Part shown: one piece after another, positions 1 through 10,893 of the stretch
Position numbering within the stretch: position 1 is the stretch's first letter
Layout of the letters: every line of letters starts with the position of its first letter
Assembly (NCBI GenBank): GCA_023052935.1
Contig: CM041293.1
Span: 169,715,341-169,779,340 of the forward strand
DNA length: 64,000 bases
Direction of reading: 5' to 3'
Source of the DNA: Piezodorus guildinii
Taxonomy: Eukaryota > Arthropoda > Insecta > Hemiptera > Pentatomidae
Program-made: the position numbers and the translations under genes
Notes under the pieces: model-generated
Databases searched by the model: none
Told to the model about the DNA's origin: nothing
The model's input: the letters and a program-made list of their open reading frames with translations, nothing else

Positions 1-590
1 ACATCAAAGACGATTTACGTAATATTGATAAGACAGACTATTATACAAAAGATTTTTAAAAGATCCAAAGGTACTTAACAAAATTAGCTAATACGAAAAA
101 AAAAATTCGTAATGATACCCACTGATATTTACTTAAAATTTTGAAAGAAAATGAAATAATTTATGATAACCTCAACGAACGTTACCTCAAAATAAAATTA
201 AATAAAAATTGTTAATTCTTTATATTTCTGATATTAAAAAAAAAATTATATATTTTTATAATTTATAGATTGCGAAAAAATTGTAAATTTTCTATTTTAA
301 AATAAAATGTGCTTTTCCTTATTTATAAGATACATTCTAGAAAATTAGAAAAAAAAATTAAAAATTCTAAAATAAAAGTTGTAAATTTGTCAGTACTTTA
401 ACGGGAAAGGCCCCCTTCAGAGTTTCAACGTTAAAAATATATTCTGGAATATATTTCGAAAAATATACAAAAGAAATCAACATCAAAGACGATTTATCTA
501 ATATTGATAAGACAGACTATTATACAAAAGATCCAAAAGGTACTTAAAAAAATTAGCTAATACGAAAAAAAAAATCAATTTCACCAGAGA
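1..590. repeat. Partial direct repeat at the left edge
   Basis: Bases 1-110 (ACATCAAAGACGATTTACG onwards) recur at about 480-590, and once in copy B at about 48,436-48,540. The 480 copy lacks a short TTTTTAAAAGAT segment present in the other two. Copy A therefore has a local duplication of about 480 bp in the intron downstream of exon 2. Between the two blocks the sequence is AT-rich with no visible exon. Confidence 0.7.
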
Positions 591-1390
591 TTAGATATTT
601 AGAAAGTTATCAAAAACATACGATACTGTTTTTACCATATTTATGTTAAAGTTTTCTTAGAATAGAGAAAATTATTGAATTGATTTTGTTATTTGGTTTT
701 ACTAAGCTATATATCTATTTAATTTGATCAAGTTATCAAGGCACGAGATACAAAAGACACAGGTTACAAACTGAGAAAGTTAAAAAAGTTATTTGGGTAT
801 TTGAAGAAGGTAATTAACCCTTCTTAATTCACTTCTAAAAAAAAAAAAAAAAATTATATTGTTCCAAAAAAAAAACTTGGCTATTTATTTATCCGATCAT
901 AGAAACGATTTCGACATAAGACTAATTTTTTGGAAAATTTAGAAAACTCAGCCATAATTGATTTTATCAGATCACTTATGCCATTTGATACTTAAAATAA
1001 CAAAACATTTATATTTAACAAATATATTAAGAACAGAGCAGAACCATGCTGATCGAAAAATTAGCTTAGATCTTGCAACTGACCAGTTATCAAATTTTGA
1101 GAAAACATTAAGAATTAACACTAAAGATATTTTTATAGCGGAATAAAATTTTATAAAGGTACATCAAATTGCAAAGCTTAAGAACAAGGATGAAGAAAAG
1201 AAAATTTCTTGAAGGAAGATTACCGAAGTTAAAACATTTAAGGAAAACTTTTAAAACGTAATTAATTAAATTATGGAATTTTTAGAGACAGGGCTCACAA
1301 AAGGAATGGGTCAGATAACACAATCGAAAATAAGGCATATAGAACCTGGTTTTTTAAATCCTAACAAAACAATAGACAATAGGTACTCAC
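591..1390 (-). other. Intron 2 of the copy A gene, no further exon seen
   Basis: AT-rich sequence shared with copy B. A 62-codon frame at 958-1146 is identical in translation in both copies, but it has no splice-site pair, no codon bias and no recognisable motif. I treat it as chance conservation within a young duplication. Confidence 0.5.
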
Positions 1391-1542
1391 CAGTCCAGGA
1401 TTCTCCAGCATTGATTGAGAACTCAGCTTGGAGTTTACATTCTCCTCCAGCTTGTGAACATTCGTGATGATCTGGTGTAGGTTCGATCCATCTTCCACAA
1501 TGTGTTCGATATGTATCTCAATGACGATTTCTTTCGGGCACT
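1391..1542 (-). CDS. Exon 2 of unrecognised host gene (copy A)
   Basis: A 152-bp internal exon on the minus strand. The acceptor is a pyrimidine-rich CTATTTTCAG just above 1542; the donor is CTG|GTGAGT just below 1391. Read with two bases completing a codon begun in exon 1, it is open for 50 codons, starts CPKEIVIEIH and ends SQSMLENPGL at phase 0. The middle (LHQIITNVHKLEENVNSKL) could form an amphipathic helix. No family was recognised. The same exon with both splice sites intact is at 49,339-49,490 in copy B; the four base differences are all amino-acid changing. Downstream exons of this gene copy lie beyond the left window edge. Confidence 0.82.
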
Positions 1543-1681
1543 CTGAAAATAGAAAAATATATTCATACAGACATCAGTAATAAGAATAATTTGAAGATTC
1601 AAACAAATGTGTCTAATTATGTTTAGTTACGATTAAGATGTATATTCTTAATGATAAATTTTAACCAAATAAAATACGTAC

Positions 1682-1715
1682 TTTGCTTTGGAGCGAACAG
1701 GTTGCAAGAATCCAT
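1682..1715 (-). CDS. Exon 1 coding part of unrecognised host gene (copy A)
   Basis: The ATG at 1715-1713 has a G at -3 and at +4 and begins MDSCNLFAPKQ. The exon ends at a GTACGTA donor (1681 downward), leaving one base (A) that joins AG of exon 2 to make a lysine codon, so the splice keeps the frame. In this copy an in-frame TAA precedes the ATG. No signal peptide is visible. Transcription would start in the GC-richer stretch at 1,730-1,930. The 34 coding bases are identical in copy B (49,618-49,651). The start is inferred; a cDNA would settle it. Confidence 0.7.
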
Positions 1716-1760
1716 GTCTCGAAGGAGAAGATAGCTCAAGAGATGCTGCTCAAACAAGTA

Positions 1761-1925
1761 AGAAATTGTAACTAAGCAGTGGTTCTGTTAGGGCAGTAAG
1801 GGATGGTGGGGCTGGTGGTGGGGGTCCGGTCTCCTTCCCATTGGCTGTCGTCTTCCCCTCTCCAGCCATCTCCTTCCCGGCCGTATCATTGGTTGACGAC
1901 CACCCCTCTTCTCGTAAACATGATT
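1761..1925 (-). promoter_or_regulatory. Candidate CCAAT promoter of the copy A gene
   Basis: A GC-richer island in AT-rich DNA directly upstream of exon 1. On the minus strand it carries two CCAAT pentamers (1844-1840 and 1892-1888), 48 bp apart, plus purine-rich tracts. Both CCAAT boxes are kept in copy B (49,781-49,777 and 49,829-49,825). No obvious TATA box. A 61-codon frame here is proline-rich and best read as a by-product of the GC-rich promoter. Confidence 0.55.
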
Positions 1926-1942
1926 TCATAAACACAGAAAGG

Positions 1943-3352
1943 ATTTAATTGAAACATTAAATAACCTTACGAATATATTTTGCAACCCAATAGTAATAAT
2001 GCACATCAAATACCGTTGAATGGCTTAATATTTTATAATCAAGTTTTATTTAGTATTTAAGGTTTTAGAAGATTATAGAGAGTGCCGAAAAGTGCATAAA
2101 CCTAATTATTTCTAAGCATACTAGTTCATTTCCATACTAACATTTAAAACGACTGTAATTCTTTTTTTTTCAATTTTAACTTTATTTATAACTATAGAAG
2201 TTATTTTTATTAGGGTGAGTAAGTGAAGGTGGGTCCTTCATTTTTATTATTATTATTTTTTTTTGCAATCGCATTATGATTTTCTGTTTGAGTTATAGAC
2301 CTTCTTTTACCGAACAAAAAGACAACCACAAAAGACAATATAAAATAAATATGCTTTATGAATTAAAAAAGTTTTAAAATCATAAATAAAAATTATAAAC
2401 GTATGAGTCTTCGTTTGATGAATTCGACAAGAAGCGGAGTGAACTGGATACTCAACGAGTGGCTCTGATCTTGTTAATCTATAGCTGAAAATACAATTGC
2501 AATATTATTCTAGATTAGTTGGATGTGAACATGATGTATGTATGTTGTCATTTATTTGTCTATGGCCTCACCAATTCTTAATTTTATGCCTCATATGAGT
2601 TTCTACAAAATGATCATAAAGTATAAATTATTAACGAAACAACATAATGGTAATTGTTTGGTAACATAATTGTAGAAATAAACAATATTTGTTTACGGTA
2701 AATATATTATTGATTTATTTCATATTTGCATATTTTTCTGTGAGGAAGAGAATCGCGGAAAACAGAATTTAACGAAATATTTTATTTTTCCTTAAATATT
2801 TTAGCATTAGAATATTCATTGAGGATATTTTTTAATATTTATTATACATTCTTTCTTAAAAACTCAATGATTAATAACAACTTATTTTTCAATAATATTT
2901 TTAATATAAGTTTGATTAATAGTTAAGAATTAATATTATTTGGTTTTATACTTTACCATCCTCTTATGTGATTTTTTTTATGTTGTATATCATATATCAA
3001 TGACCTAACCGATTTTTGATATCTAAGCCTCATATGAGTTTTAAAACAATTATTCTTTAGTAAAATTATTATTATCAACTACACTAAATGGACCTTTGCA
3101 TCCCACTATGTACTTTTACGATTTGATATGTAACATGGTCCCTTTCCTTTCCGACGGTATTGTATACAATTTATTATATCACTAGTATTTCGAGAAATGA
3201 TATTAAGGCTTTAAAAATGTTTTCATTTTCCTTATTTTGCTGATAGAAGGAGACATTTTTTAAAACTTTTTATTCTTTTTAAAAAATGTATTTAAAAAAT
3301 ATTTGAAATTTATTATATGTAGTATTCATTGTTTCGAAAAAATTAAATGATT
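1943..3352. other. AT-rich spacer with part of a four-copy sub-repeat
   Basis: Upstream of the gene. About 2,380-2,960 is an older repeat shared with 14,680-15,300 and both copy B equivalents. Apart from the small conserved frame at 2,403-2,468, nothing was recognised. Confidence 0.5.
2403..2468 (+). other. Short conserved reading frame, repeat member 1
   Basis: ATG followed by 20 codons and TGA, beginning MSLRLMNST and containing VNWIL. Related frames sit at 14,696-14,770, 50,321-50,395 and 59,646-59,720 (the last three 24 codons long). All lie in the four-copy sub-repeat. No partner exon, signal peptide or known family was seen, so it may be a fossil exon or chance. Confidence 0.25.
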
Positions 3353-3513
3353 AATTTTTTTTTTCTTTTTTAGATATTTATTGAGCTATATTACAATTTC
3401 CTTCAAAACGAACAACAGTAATAATGATATGAGGCTATATTCATACAGTATTTTCAACAATAAATGATGATGTCGAAATATATTAAAATAAAAATTAATA
3501 TAAAATTTATATA

Positions 3514-3515
<2 letters not shown>
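3353..3515 (-). mobile_element. Small poly(A) retroposon remnant
   Basis: A T-rich head followed by ATTGAG, ATTACAATTT and GAAC blocks resembles the start of the 18,350-18,747 insertion, suggesting an older member of the same minus-oriented retroposon family. It is also present in copy B (51,290-51,440), so it predates the duplication. Confidence 0.4.

Positions 3516-3571
<56 letters not shown>
3515..3571. repeat. (AT)n followed by (AG)n microsatellite
   Basis: About nine AT units run directly into about twenty AG units. Copy B has only a long (AT)n run at the same site (51,442-51,500) and no AG run. Confidence 0.95.
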
Positions 3572-3575
<4 letters not shown>

Positions 3576-3979
3576 AAATTTAAAAAATAACAACCTATAA
3601 TTAAAATAAATTCAATTAATAACAACTTATGTTTTTTGGTTTTATTATTATTATTAATTTTTTATTAATATATTAACAATGTTTATATAACCTTGATGAA
3701 TATATTAACAATTAATATTATACGGTTTTATACTTTATTATCGCGTATTTACTAGAATTTGACGGACTGGTAATATTGCGGAATGGTAACCTATATCGGA
3801 ATTACTTTACAGTTCTGTCAATATAATTGCAGTCATCATTATATGCATTACACAATAAAGCAGCAATAAGTTTGATCGGACGCGGTTTAGCTCTATCTGA
3901 GGTGTGGTATAAAAAATTAAAATGTATGGTATACAATAGTATTTTCGGTTGCACAATTTTCATTATATGATGGGTTTAC
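3572..3979. other. AT-rich spacer, nothing recognised
   Basis: Shared with copy B (about 51,510-51,632 plus 52,063-52,366). No gene signals seen. Confidence 0.4.
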
Positions 3980-3993
3980 ACCCTTGATAATAT
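3980..3993. repeat. 14-bp target-site duplication of the I-like LINE (left)
   Basis: ACCCTTGATAATAT is repeated exactly at 11,083-11,096. Copy B has the single, uninterrupted site near 52,356-52,369, which proves the borders of the inserted element. Confidence 0.95.
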
Positions 3994-4256
3994 CATTGCT
4001 TGTTGTGACTCCAGAGGAGAAGGATCTCAGCTATCAGCTAAGTCTAGCATTTAAGATTCTACTCATATTTTTTCTTTTTTCCAACTTCTTACACTCTCAT
4101 TACATTTCTCTCATAACATTATAATTAGAACAAGGAGCTTTTATTTTACTTATAAGTAGTATTTTTTTTTTTTTTTTTTTTTTTTTTTCCCCTCTTATTT
4201 TTTATATTGCTATTTTTTATTGTTTTTTTTTTGTACTCTTATTGGGTTTCCGTACA

Positions 4257-5627
4257 ATGGATGACCCAGACGATCCTAACAGCCCTTTGGCTAAAAGAAA
4301 AAGGCCTCGGGGGAGAATCAAAAATCCTCCTGAGAAAGTTCTGCTCTCCGAAACGCCCAATATATCCCCTTTATTTCTTGTCATGAAACGAACCGATGAG
4401 GACGACTTTAAAAAAGTCTCGCCGTTTTTTATAAACAAATTTATTACCGGTCTCGTTGGGGAGATTAAAAATATTAAAAAACTGCGTGATGGTTCCCTCC
4501 TCGTCGAAACCTATAGGGGCAATCAATCGACCACTCTATTAAAAATTAAGGATTTTGGGGGCCAATTTCCCATCGAAGTAGTTCCTCATAATACATTAAA
4601 CTATAGTAAAGGAATTATCAAAGTTTTTGACTTCCAATATTTATCTATAGAAGAAATTAAGAAAGAACTCTCTCATATCATTAACGATATCGTTCGTATA
4701 AAAATAAAAAAAAACGGAGAAGAAATAGCTACCCACAGTTACATAGCGACATTTTCAACTCCTATGGTACCAAAAACTATTAAAGTGGGCTTCCTGACTG
4801 TTGACGTCACGCCTTATATACCTTCGCCACAAAGATGTTTTAACTGTTTAGGATTTTACCACCCTACGGCCCAATGTAGAAAAGAATCTGTTTGCATACA
4901 ATGTGGAAAAAATAAGCATGGAGAAAATTATCGTTGCGAAAATCCTCCTCATTGTATTAATTGTAATGGCCCGCACCATGCACTAGACCGTTCATGCCCG
5001 ATATTTAAAATTCAAAAAGAAATCAAATCCATTCAAATCAATAACAAAATATCTCTAAATGAAGCCAGAAAAATATATAAACTTAGAAATCCGACAACTT
5101 TCGTTAAATCCTTCGCGGCAGTAATGAAAGAAAACGAAACTAAAATTATGACGAAAGAAATCGGCATTCAAGCTGATCTCCCTTTTCTGTTTATTGAGCC
5201 TAAACATATTATTAATACCAAAAATACAAGAGATAACATTACTAATACCGAATCTTATACTTCCAACAAAAACATAGCCGGTTATCTAGAGGAAAAGATA
5301 AGACGCTCTCCGTCCCCACTCCTCCCCCCACCACCGACTCCGTCCCAGAACCAGCTTAGCACCCGTAGGACAAGGAGCTTATCTCTACAACGCCCCTCCA
5401 CCTCCTCTCCCACCACCGCTCCCTCTGCCTCCCACCCTACCCCCACTCTTCCTTCTCCGGCCGCTCTAGCCAGCCTCATTCCATCGCCTATCTCTGCAGA
5501 GAACACACCTTCCACCGCCCCCGTCGCTTCGATGGGAGGAGCGGCGGAACATTTATCCGTAGACGATGAGGGTTTCATTAAGGTCAAAAACTATAAAAAA
5601 TCAACAAAAAAGAAAAATGACACTTAA
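4257..5627 (+). CDS. ORF1 gag-like protein of the I-like LINE
   Basis: A 456-residue protein starting at the first ATG (MDDPDDPNSP). The N-terminus is acidic then basic. The middle resembles the RNA-binding region of insect LINE gag proteins. Three zinc knuckles lie at about residues 193-250: CFNCLGFYHPTAQC (perfect CX2CX4HX4C), a second beginning CIQC, and a third beginning CINC. The C-terminal third is rich in proline and serine and ends in a lysine-rich tail. By family analogy it coats the LINE RNA and delivers it to the nucleus. No stop or frameshift interrupts it. A long T run precedes the ATG in the 5' untranslated region. Confidence 0.9.
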   Translation: MDDPDDPNSPLAKRKRPRGRIKNPPEKVLLSETPNISPLFLVMKRTDEDDFKKVSPFFINKFITGLVGEIKNIKKLRDGSLLVETYRGNQSTTLLKIKDFGGQFPIEVVPHNTLNYSKGIIKVFDFQYLSIEEIKKELSHIINDIVRIKIKKNGEEIATHSYIATFSTPMVPKTIKVGFLTVDVTPYIPSPQRCFNCLGFYHPTAQCRKESVCIQCGKNKHGENYRCENPPHCINCNGPHHALDRSCPIFKIQKEIKSIQINNKISLNEARKIYKLRNPTTFVKSFAAVMKENETKIMTKEIGIQADLPFLFIEPKHIINTKNTRDNITNTESYTSNKNIAGYLEEKIRRSPSPLLPPPPTPSQNQLSTRRTRSLSLQRPSTSSPTTAPSASHPTPTLPSPAALASLIPSPISAENTPSTAPVASMGGAAEHLSVDDEGFIKVKNYKKSTKKKNDT

Positions 5628-7233
5628 TCTAATATTGACTCACAATACACTTCTCATTACTCAATTATATATTCCTATCCAATTCTGTTTGTGTGTATGT
5701 ATATGTGCCTTCTATATCTCTGTGTATATATGTGTGTATCCACATATGTGAATACTGTATGTGTGTATGTGTATATCTATGTACTAAGGATGCCATTATG
5801 TATTTTTATTTTATTTATTATTTTATTTTTATTTTTTATTCTGCCTGCTTCTGACTATGTACCTGCCTATACTACTTTATTTACTTATTATTTTATTGTG
5901 TTTATTTTGCGTCTCGCTATTTTATTATAATTATATGCCGGTGTATATGTTTGTGTGTATATGTCTGTATGGGTGTGTATGTATGTATGTGTATGTATAT
6001 ATATATGTATGTATATGTGTATACACATATAATTTTTCTTCTTTCATTATTATTTTCCCCCTTATTTATCCAGCCATTTATTATCACAACTATTTTATTT
6101 TCCTTACTTATCTCTTCTCCTTATTATTTCATTTTTTACTATTATTATTATTCTTATCTATTACAATTTTTTATAAATATATTTATTTATTTTATTATTT
6201 TATTTTTATTTTTTTTTTATTTATTTATTTTTATTTTTTTTATTTTTTTTTATTTTTATTTTTATTATTTTTATTTTATTTTTTTTTTATTTATGCTTAT
6301 TTATTTATTCCTTATTATTTATTCTTTATTTATTTTACTTTATTTATTTATTATTTACTTATTTTATTTTATTTATTATTTTTATTATTATTTATTTATT
6401 TGTTTTTTTATTTTTATTTATTTATTTATTTTTTTTATTTATTTATTTATTTTATTTTTTCATTTATTTATTTTATTATTCTTATTAATATTATTTTTTG
6501 TTTGTTTTGTTTTTGTTATTATTACTATTTATCTTCAATTATTTATTGTCTTGTCTTGTATTTATTGTCCTCAAAATCTAAAAAGATATGTATTATTTCC
6601 TCTCTCATGTGTAACTGTCCTTTCCATATATTTAAATTTACCACTACCACCACTACTTATTTGTTTAATTCTACCCTATCTTCCCTGTTTATTTATTTAA
6701 TCCTATCTGCTATAAACTATTATTTTTTTAATTACTCGTCATATTTTGTTTTATTATTTTTTTCTCTTCCACTTATCATTATGGTCATATTGCCTCCTGA
6801 CTTTTTAACTGTTAGTTGCCTATCAACAATTCTTTCCGACCGGAAGTGCATCCGTTCCGATGAGTCTGACCAATCTATCAAATTATCTTTCAAAAGTAAC
6901 TATATTCTAGCACAAAATACAATTATTACACATCTTCTTGTATCTTTTCTAATTTATTTTTTAGTCTCCTTATTAACATATGAAGATATATTTTTAATTT
7001 CCTCTCTCATGTGTTGCTTTCATTTCCATATATTTAAATTTACCATTACCACCCCTACTTTTTTGTTTAATTCTACTTTCTCTTATCTGTTTATTTATCT
7101 AATTCTAATTACTACAAATAATTATTTTTTTAGTTACCAGTCGTATCTTGTTTTATTTAATTCTTCTTTTGCACTTCTCTTTATGTTTATATTGCCTCCT
7201 GACTTTTTAATCTCTTTCGATCATATCTCTCAA
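5628..7233 (+). other. Long T-rich inter-ORF region of the I-like LINE
   Basis: About 1.6 kb separate ORF1 and ORF2, far more than in most LINEs. It begins with alternating TGTG/TATA sequence (5,690-6,030), then a TTTA/TTTTTA low-complexity tract (6,130-6,540), then two diverged copies of a segment of about 220 bp (about 6,590-6,813 and 6,990-7,213). Each copy runs from CTCTCATGTG to CCTCCTGACTTTTTAA. The region lacks in-frame stops in the ORF2 frame, purely because T-rich codons are not stops. Confidence 0.85.
6590..7213 (+). repeat. Two-copy imperfect tandem repeat upstream of ORF2
   Basis: The copies at about 6,590-6,813 and 6,990-7,213 share CTCTCATGTG, CCATATATTTAAATTTACCA, TTGTTTAATTCTAC and TTGCCTCCTGACTTTTTAA in the same order. 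The second ends 20 bp before the ORF2 start. The separator holds a less T-rich segment around 6,830-6,880. Confidence 0.8.
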
Positions 7234-10200
7234 ATGGCGATACTTCAATGGAACTGCAATGGCTTAAGATCTCATTTCAATGACTTAAAAATTTTAATTC
7301 ACGATAGTGAGGCAACTGTCATTGCTCTTCAAGAGACAATGCTAAAACCAACGGACCCCTTTTCTCTAAAAAATTTCGAAATATACCGCAAAGACGGACC
7401 AAATCAGAACCATGGTCATCACGGTGTCCTCATAGCAGTGCACAAATCCGTTTACTCCGAATCGATCCCTCTCAACTCCCGGCTACAAACCGTAGCCGTT
7501 AGAGTACATCGTGACTTTCCGTTAACCATATGTACTATATACCTCCCACAGGATCCTACAATAGACACCAATCAACTCTTGGATATTTATAACCAATTAC
7601 CTCGTCCTGTACTTTTTGTTGGAGACATGAACGGACACAATCCTCTTTGGGGTTCTCCAAATATGAATATCCGGGGTAAAATAATAGAAAACTTTTTAGA
7701 CACTTCCAATCTCCTACTTCTCAACTCCGGTGACCCGACCTTCCTAAGTTCCAGCTATGGGACATATTCAGCTCTTGATCTGTCCCTCTGTTCCCCTTCC
7801 CTATATAACGACGTAGACTGGACCGTCTTGCCCGATCTACATGGTAGTGACCATTTTCCCTTGCTGATTAAAATGAAACATGTTAAACCCACTCGTATAA
7901 CTCCGAAGTGGATGCTCCATAGAGCGGACTGGGATCTCTTTGTCTCCTTAGCTTCGGCACCTCGAACCCCTCCTCATGAATTGACCATTGATGAGGGTTG
8001 TTCAACTATCACTAATACGATCATTCGTGCAGCTAAAGAATCGATACCAATGTCTTCTGACTCACCAAGAAGACCACCCGTACCTTGGTTTAACGATGCT
8101 TGCAGGGAAGCGATCAGAGATCGTCGAAAAGCGTACAAAAAATTCCAAAAATGTATGACCTCAGAAAATCTAGTAGAATATAAGAGGCAGAGAGCTCTTT
8201 GCCGAAGAATAATCAATCTGAGCAAAAGCGAATCGTGGAAAAAATATATAAGCTCCATAAATTCGTCAACGACGTCAACTCAAATCTGGAAAAAAATTCG
8301 TAAGATCACTAAATCCTCTTCGTCAACACGTTACACCATCCTCATCAATGGACAACTCTCCGACGATCCTAAAACTGTCGCAGATGCTTTTGGCAATTTC
8401 TTTTCTGAAGTCTACACCTCTGGCTCAAGCAATAACGATTGTGAAGTCATAGATTATGTGAATAGAAGTATACATGATGACTCCGCCGATTATAATATCC
8501 CGTTCTCAAAGTGGGAACTAAAAAATATTTTGTCCTCCGTTAAAGGATCCACTCCTGGCCCCGATCTGGTCCATTATGACATGATTAAACATTTACCTAG
8601 TAATACGCTTACATGGCTGCTTAATTATTATAATCATGTTTGGTCCACGGGACAATTTCCGAATTTCTGGCGTCACTCATTTGTCATCCCTATTCCAAAA
8701 AATGAAAAAGATAAGCGTTTACTCAACAGCTATCGCCCCATATTCCTCACTAGTTGTTTGAGCAAAATTATGGAGCGTATGGTAAACAAAAGACTGATGT
8801 GGACGATAGAAAACAACAATTTGCTTCAACCATTTCAATCTGGATTCCGCAAAGGCCGCTGCACAGTTGATCACCTAGTCACACTAGAAACCGAAATCCA
8901 ATATGCCTTTATCAATTCCCAGCAACTAATAGCCATATTCTTCGACATGACTAAAGCTTTTGATAACATTAACCATTCAGTGATCCTCAGCAAACTCTCG
9001 TCCAATGGGATACATGGTCATCTATTCCATTACATACAGGAATTCCTTCAACATCGTTTCTTTAGAATTAGGATAGGATGCGAACTGTCTGCGAACCAAG
9101 AACAGATGAAAGGAGTCCCACAAGGCTGTGTGCTTAGTCCGACTTTGTTTTGCCTCGCTATCAACGAACTGGGGCTCAACCTACCTCGAGGTGTCAAACC
9201 GATGCTGTTCGCAGATGATTTCGCCATTGCCTGCCGTTCTGGAAACGTTACTACTATACAGCACAAGCTGCAAGACGCTATTAATCGCATCAACAACTGG
9301 TCACATTCCATTGATCTCGAATTCTCCTCCGAAAAAACCAGAGCTCTACATTTCAGCAGGAAAAGAAATACTCCCGCCTCCCCTACACTTTACCTCGGAA
9401 ATTCTCCCATTCTTTATACAAATAGTTATAAATTTTTGGGGTTGACGTTCGATAAAAGACTATCATGGGAACCACATGTTTCAGCACTTAAATCGGCTAC
9501 AACAAAAAAACTTACTATATTAAGATACCTTAGCAATACTTCCTGGGGATCCGATCGCTCTACGATGTTTAAGATCTACCAACATTTAGTTTGTTCCAAA
9601 TTAGATCATGCATGCTTTGTTTATGGATCGGCTCGTTTTCGTACTCTAAATAAGCTAGATACAGTGCACCATATGGGCATCAGAAACGCAACCGGGGCCT
9701 TCCGAACAAGCCCAGTTCTTAGTTTATGCGCCGAAGCAGGTATACCTCCGCTTTTATTTAGAAGAAAAAAACTAGCTGTGAACTATATGTCGAAATTAAT
9801 TCTCCAACCTGATCATCCTACCCATAGCTCCATATTTAAACCAAAATTCACAAATGCTTTTAGAAACAAACCTAACTCAACCCTCCCTTTAACAGAAAGA
9901 ATGTCTTCCGCCATCGATTTCCTTAAAAGCTTACCTATCTGCAAACCAGAACCTCTAAACCCTCCGTGGCTTCACAAACCCCCCAATATTATGCTTGACT
10001 TGTCACGATTACTCAAAACCAATACCTCCCCTTCCGAATACAAAAATGAATTTACCACTCTGCTCCATACTCTTCCGGATACCTTCTTAATCTATACAGA
10101 TGGATCAAAATCAGAAGAATCTACAGCCTGCTCATTCGTTACACACAACTCGACACACAAAATAAAATTACATAAACTATGTAACATTTATACTGCAGAG

Positions 10201-10893
10201 CTTCAAGCAATAGTTTCAGCTTTACACTACGCTATGTCAGTTCCCTCACACTCAATTACCATAGTTACCGACTCACTGAGTGCCTTAAAAGGTTTAAATA
10301 GCATGTACTCTCCCCAACCTCTCGTCCTAAAGATACACCGATATATCCATATGCTCCGAGAATTGGAAAAGACAGTATGCTTTATTTGGATCCCAAGCCA
10401 TGTGGGGATAGTGGGTAATGAGCTGGCGGATAGGGCCGCCAAACAAGCGCTCACCCTTCCGGGTCAAGGTGTAGCTATCCTAACACCGCGAGATATGTCT
10501 CAGCCGCTCCGAAAGGAAATATCGGCTGCCTGGCAGTCCATGTGGGACGAGAGTCCTGCTAGCAAACTGAAAGTCGTCAAAACAAAAGTGGGGCCTTGGT
10601 CCTCATCATGTCGCTCAGACCGCAGAGAGGAAGTTGTCCTGGCCAGATTAAGGATTGGCCACACTAACATGACCCATCTTCATCTCATTACCAAGCAACC
10701 ACCTCCTAAGTGCCCACATTGTAACAGTATCCTGACCATCAGCCACATTTTAGAAAAATGCCTTTCTTATAGGACAGGTTTAAACAAATTTGGGCTTATA
10801 CCTAATATATCCTTCATACTTTCCGATAATGAAAACAACATCTCGGCGCTGTTCAGGTTTCTTAAGAAACACCTACTATTTAATAAAATATAG
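7234..10893 (+). CDS. ORF2 polyprotein (endonuclease, reverse transcriptase, RNase H) of the I-like LINE
   Basis: 1,219 residues from the ATG that opens MAILQWNCNGL, the usual first motif of LINE APE endonucleases; the open frame extends far upstream only through low-complexity sequence. Endonuclease: QET near residue 42, GDMNGHN at 130-136, SDHFP at 205-209. Reverse transcriptase: fingers and palm follow, with FADD at 659-662 preceded by GVPQGCVLSP. RNase H: YTDGSK with Asp 956, AEL with Glu 989, TDS with Asp 1013, PSHVG with His 1056, then NELAD. C-terminal zinc motif: Cys 1160, Cys 1163, His 1171, Cys 1176. It nicks target DNA and copies its own RNA in place. All catalytic residues I can identify are present, and the frame is intact. 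Confidence 0.93.
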   Translation: MAILQWNCNGLRSHFNDLKILIHDSEATVIALQETMLKPTDPFSLKNFEIYRKDGPNQNHGHHGVLIAVHKSVYSESIPLNSRLQTVAVRVHRDFPLTICTIYLPQDPTIDTNQLLDIYNQLPRPVLFVGDMNGHNPLWGSPNMNIRGKIIENFLDTSNLLLLNSGDPTFLSSSYGTYSALDLSLCSPSLYNDVDWTVLPDLHGSDHFPLLIKMKHVKPTRITPKWMLHRADWDLFVSLASAPRTPPHELTIDEGCSTITNTIIRAAKESIPMSSDSPRRPPVPWFNDACREAIRDRRKAYKKFQKCMTSENLVEYKRQRALCRRIINLSKSESWKKYISSINSSTTSTQIWKKIRKITKSSSSTRYTILINGQLSDDPKTVADAFGNFFSEVYTSGSSNNDCEVIDYVNRSIHDDSADYNIPFSKWELKNILSSVKGSTPGPDLVHYDMIKHLPSNTLTWLLNYYNHVWSTGQFPNFWRHSFVIPIPKNEKDKRLLNSYRPIFLTSCLSKIMERMVNKRLMWTIENNNLLQPFQSGFRKGRCTVDHLVTLETEIQYAFINSQQLIAIFFDMTKAFDNINHSVILSKLSSNGIHGHLFHYIQEFLQHRFFRIRIGCELSANQEQMKGVPQGCVLSPTLFCLAINELGLNLPRGVKPMLFADDFAIACRSGNVTTIQHKLQDAINRINNWSHSIDLEFSSEKTRALHFSRKRNTPASPTLYLGNSPILYTNSYKFLGLTFDKRLSWEPHVSALKSATTKKLTILRYLSNTSWGSDRSTMFKIYQHLVCSKLDHACFVYGSARFRTLNKLDTVHHMGIRNATGAFRTSPVLSLCAEAGIPPLLFRRKKLAVNYMSKLILQPDHPTHSSIFKPKFTNAFRNKPNSTLPLTERMSSAIDFLKSLPICKPEPLNPPWLHKPPNIMLDLSRLLKTNTSPSEYKNEFTTLLHTLPDTFLIYTDGSKSEESTACSFVTHNSTHKIKLHKLCNIYTAELQAIVSALHYAMSVPSHSITIVTDSLSALKGLNSMYSPQPLVLKIHRYIHMLRELEKTVCFIWIPSHVGIVGNELADRAAKQALTLPGQGVAILTPRDMSQPLRKEISAAWQSMWDESPASKLKVVKTKVGPWSSSCRSDRREEVVLARLRIGHTNMTHLHLITKQPPPKCPHCNSILTISHILEKCLSYRTGLNKFGLIPNISFILSDNENNISALFRFLKKHLLFNKI

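Noticed and set aside
1750..1935. Minus-strand 61-codon proline-rich frame
   Set aside because: It falls in the promoter island, changes length and end in copy B (49,686-49,895), and is in a different frame from exon 1.
3386..3625. Minus-strand frame with LSLSLS and IYIYIY
   Set aside because: A translation of the (AG)n and (AT)n microsatellites.
5951..6700. A 249-codon hydrophobic frame that could look like a membrane protein
   Set aside because: It is another frame of the same T-rich LINE spacer.
5857..10893. A single 1,678-residue open frame
   Set aside because: The first 459 codons are F/L/I/Y low complexity from T-rich DNA and tandem repeats; the real protein starts at MAILQWNCNGL (7,234).
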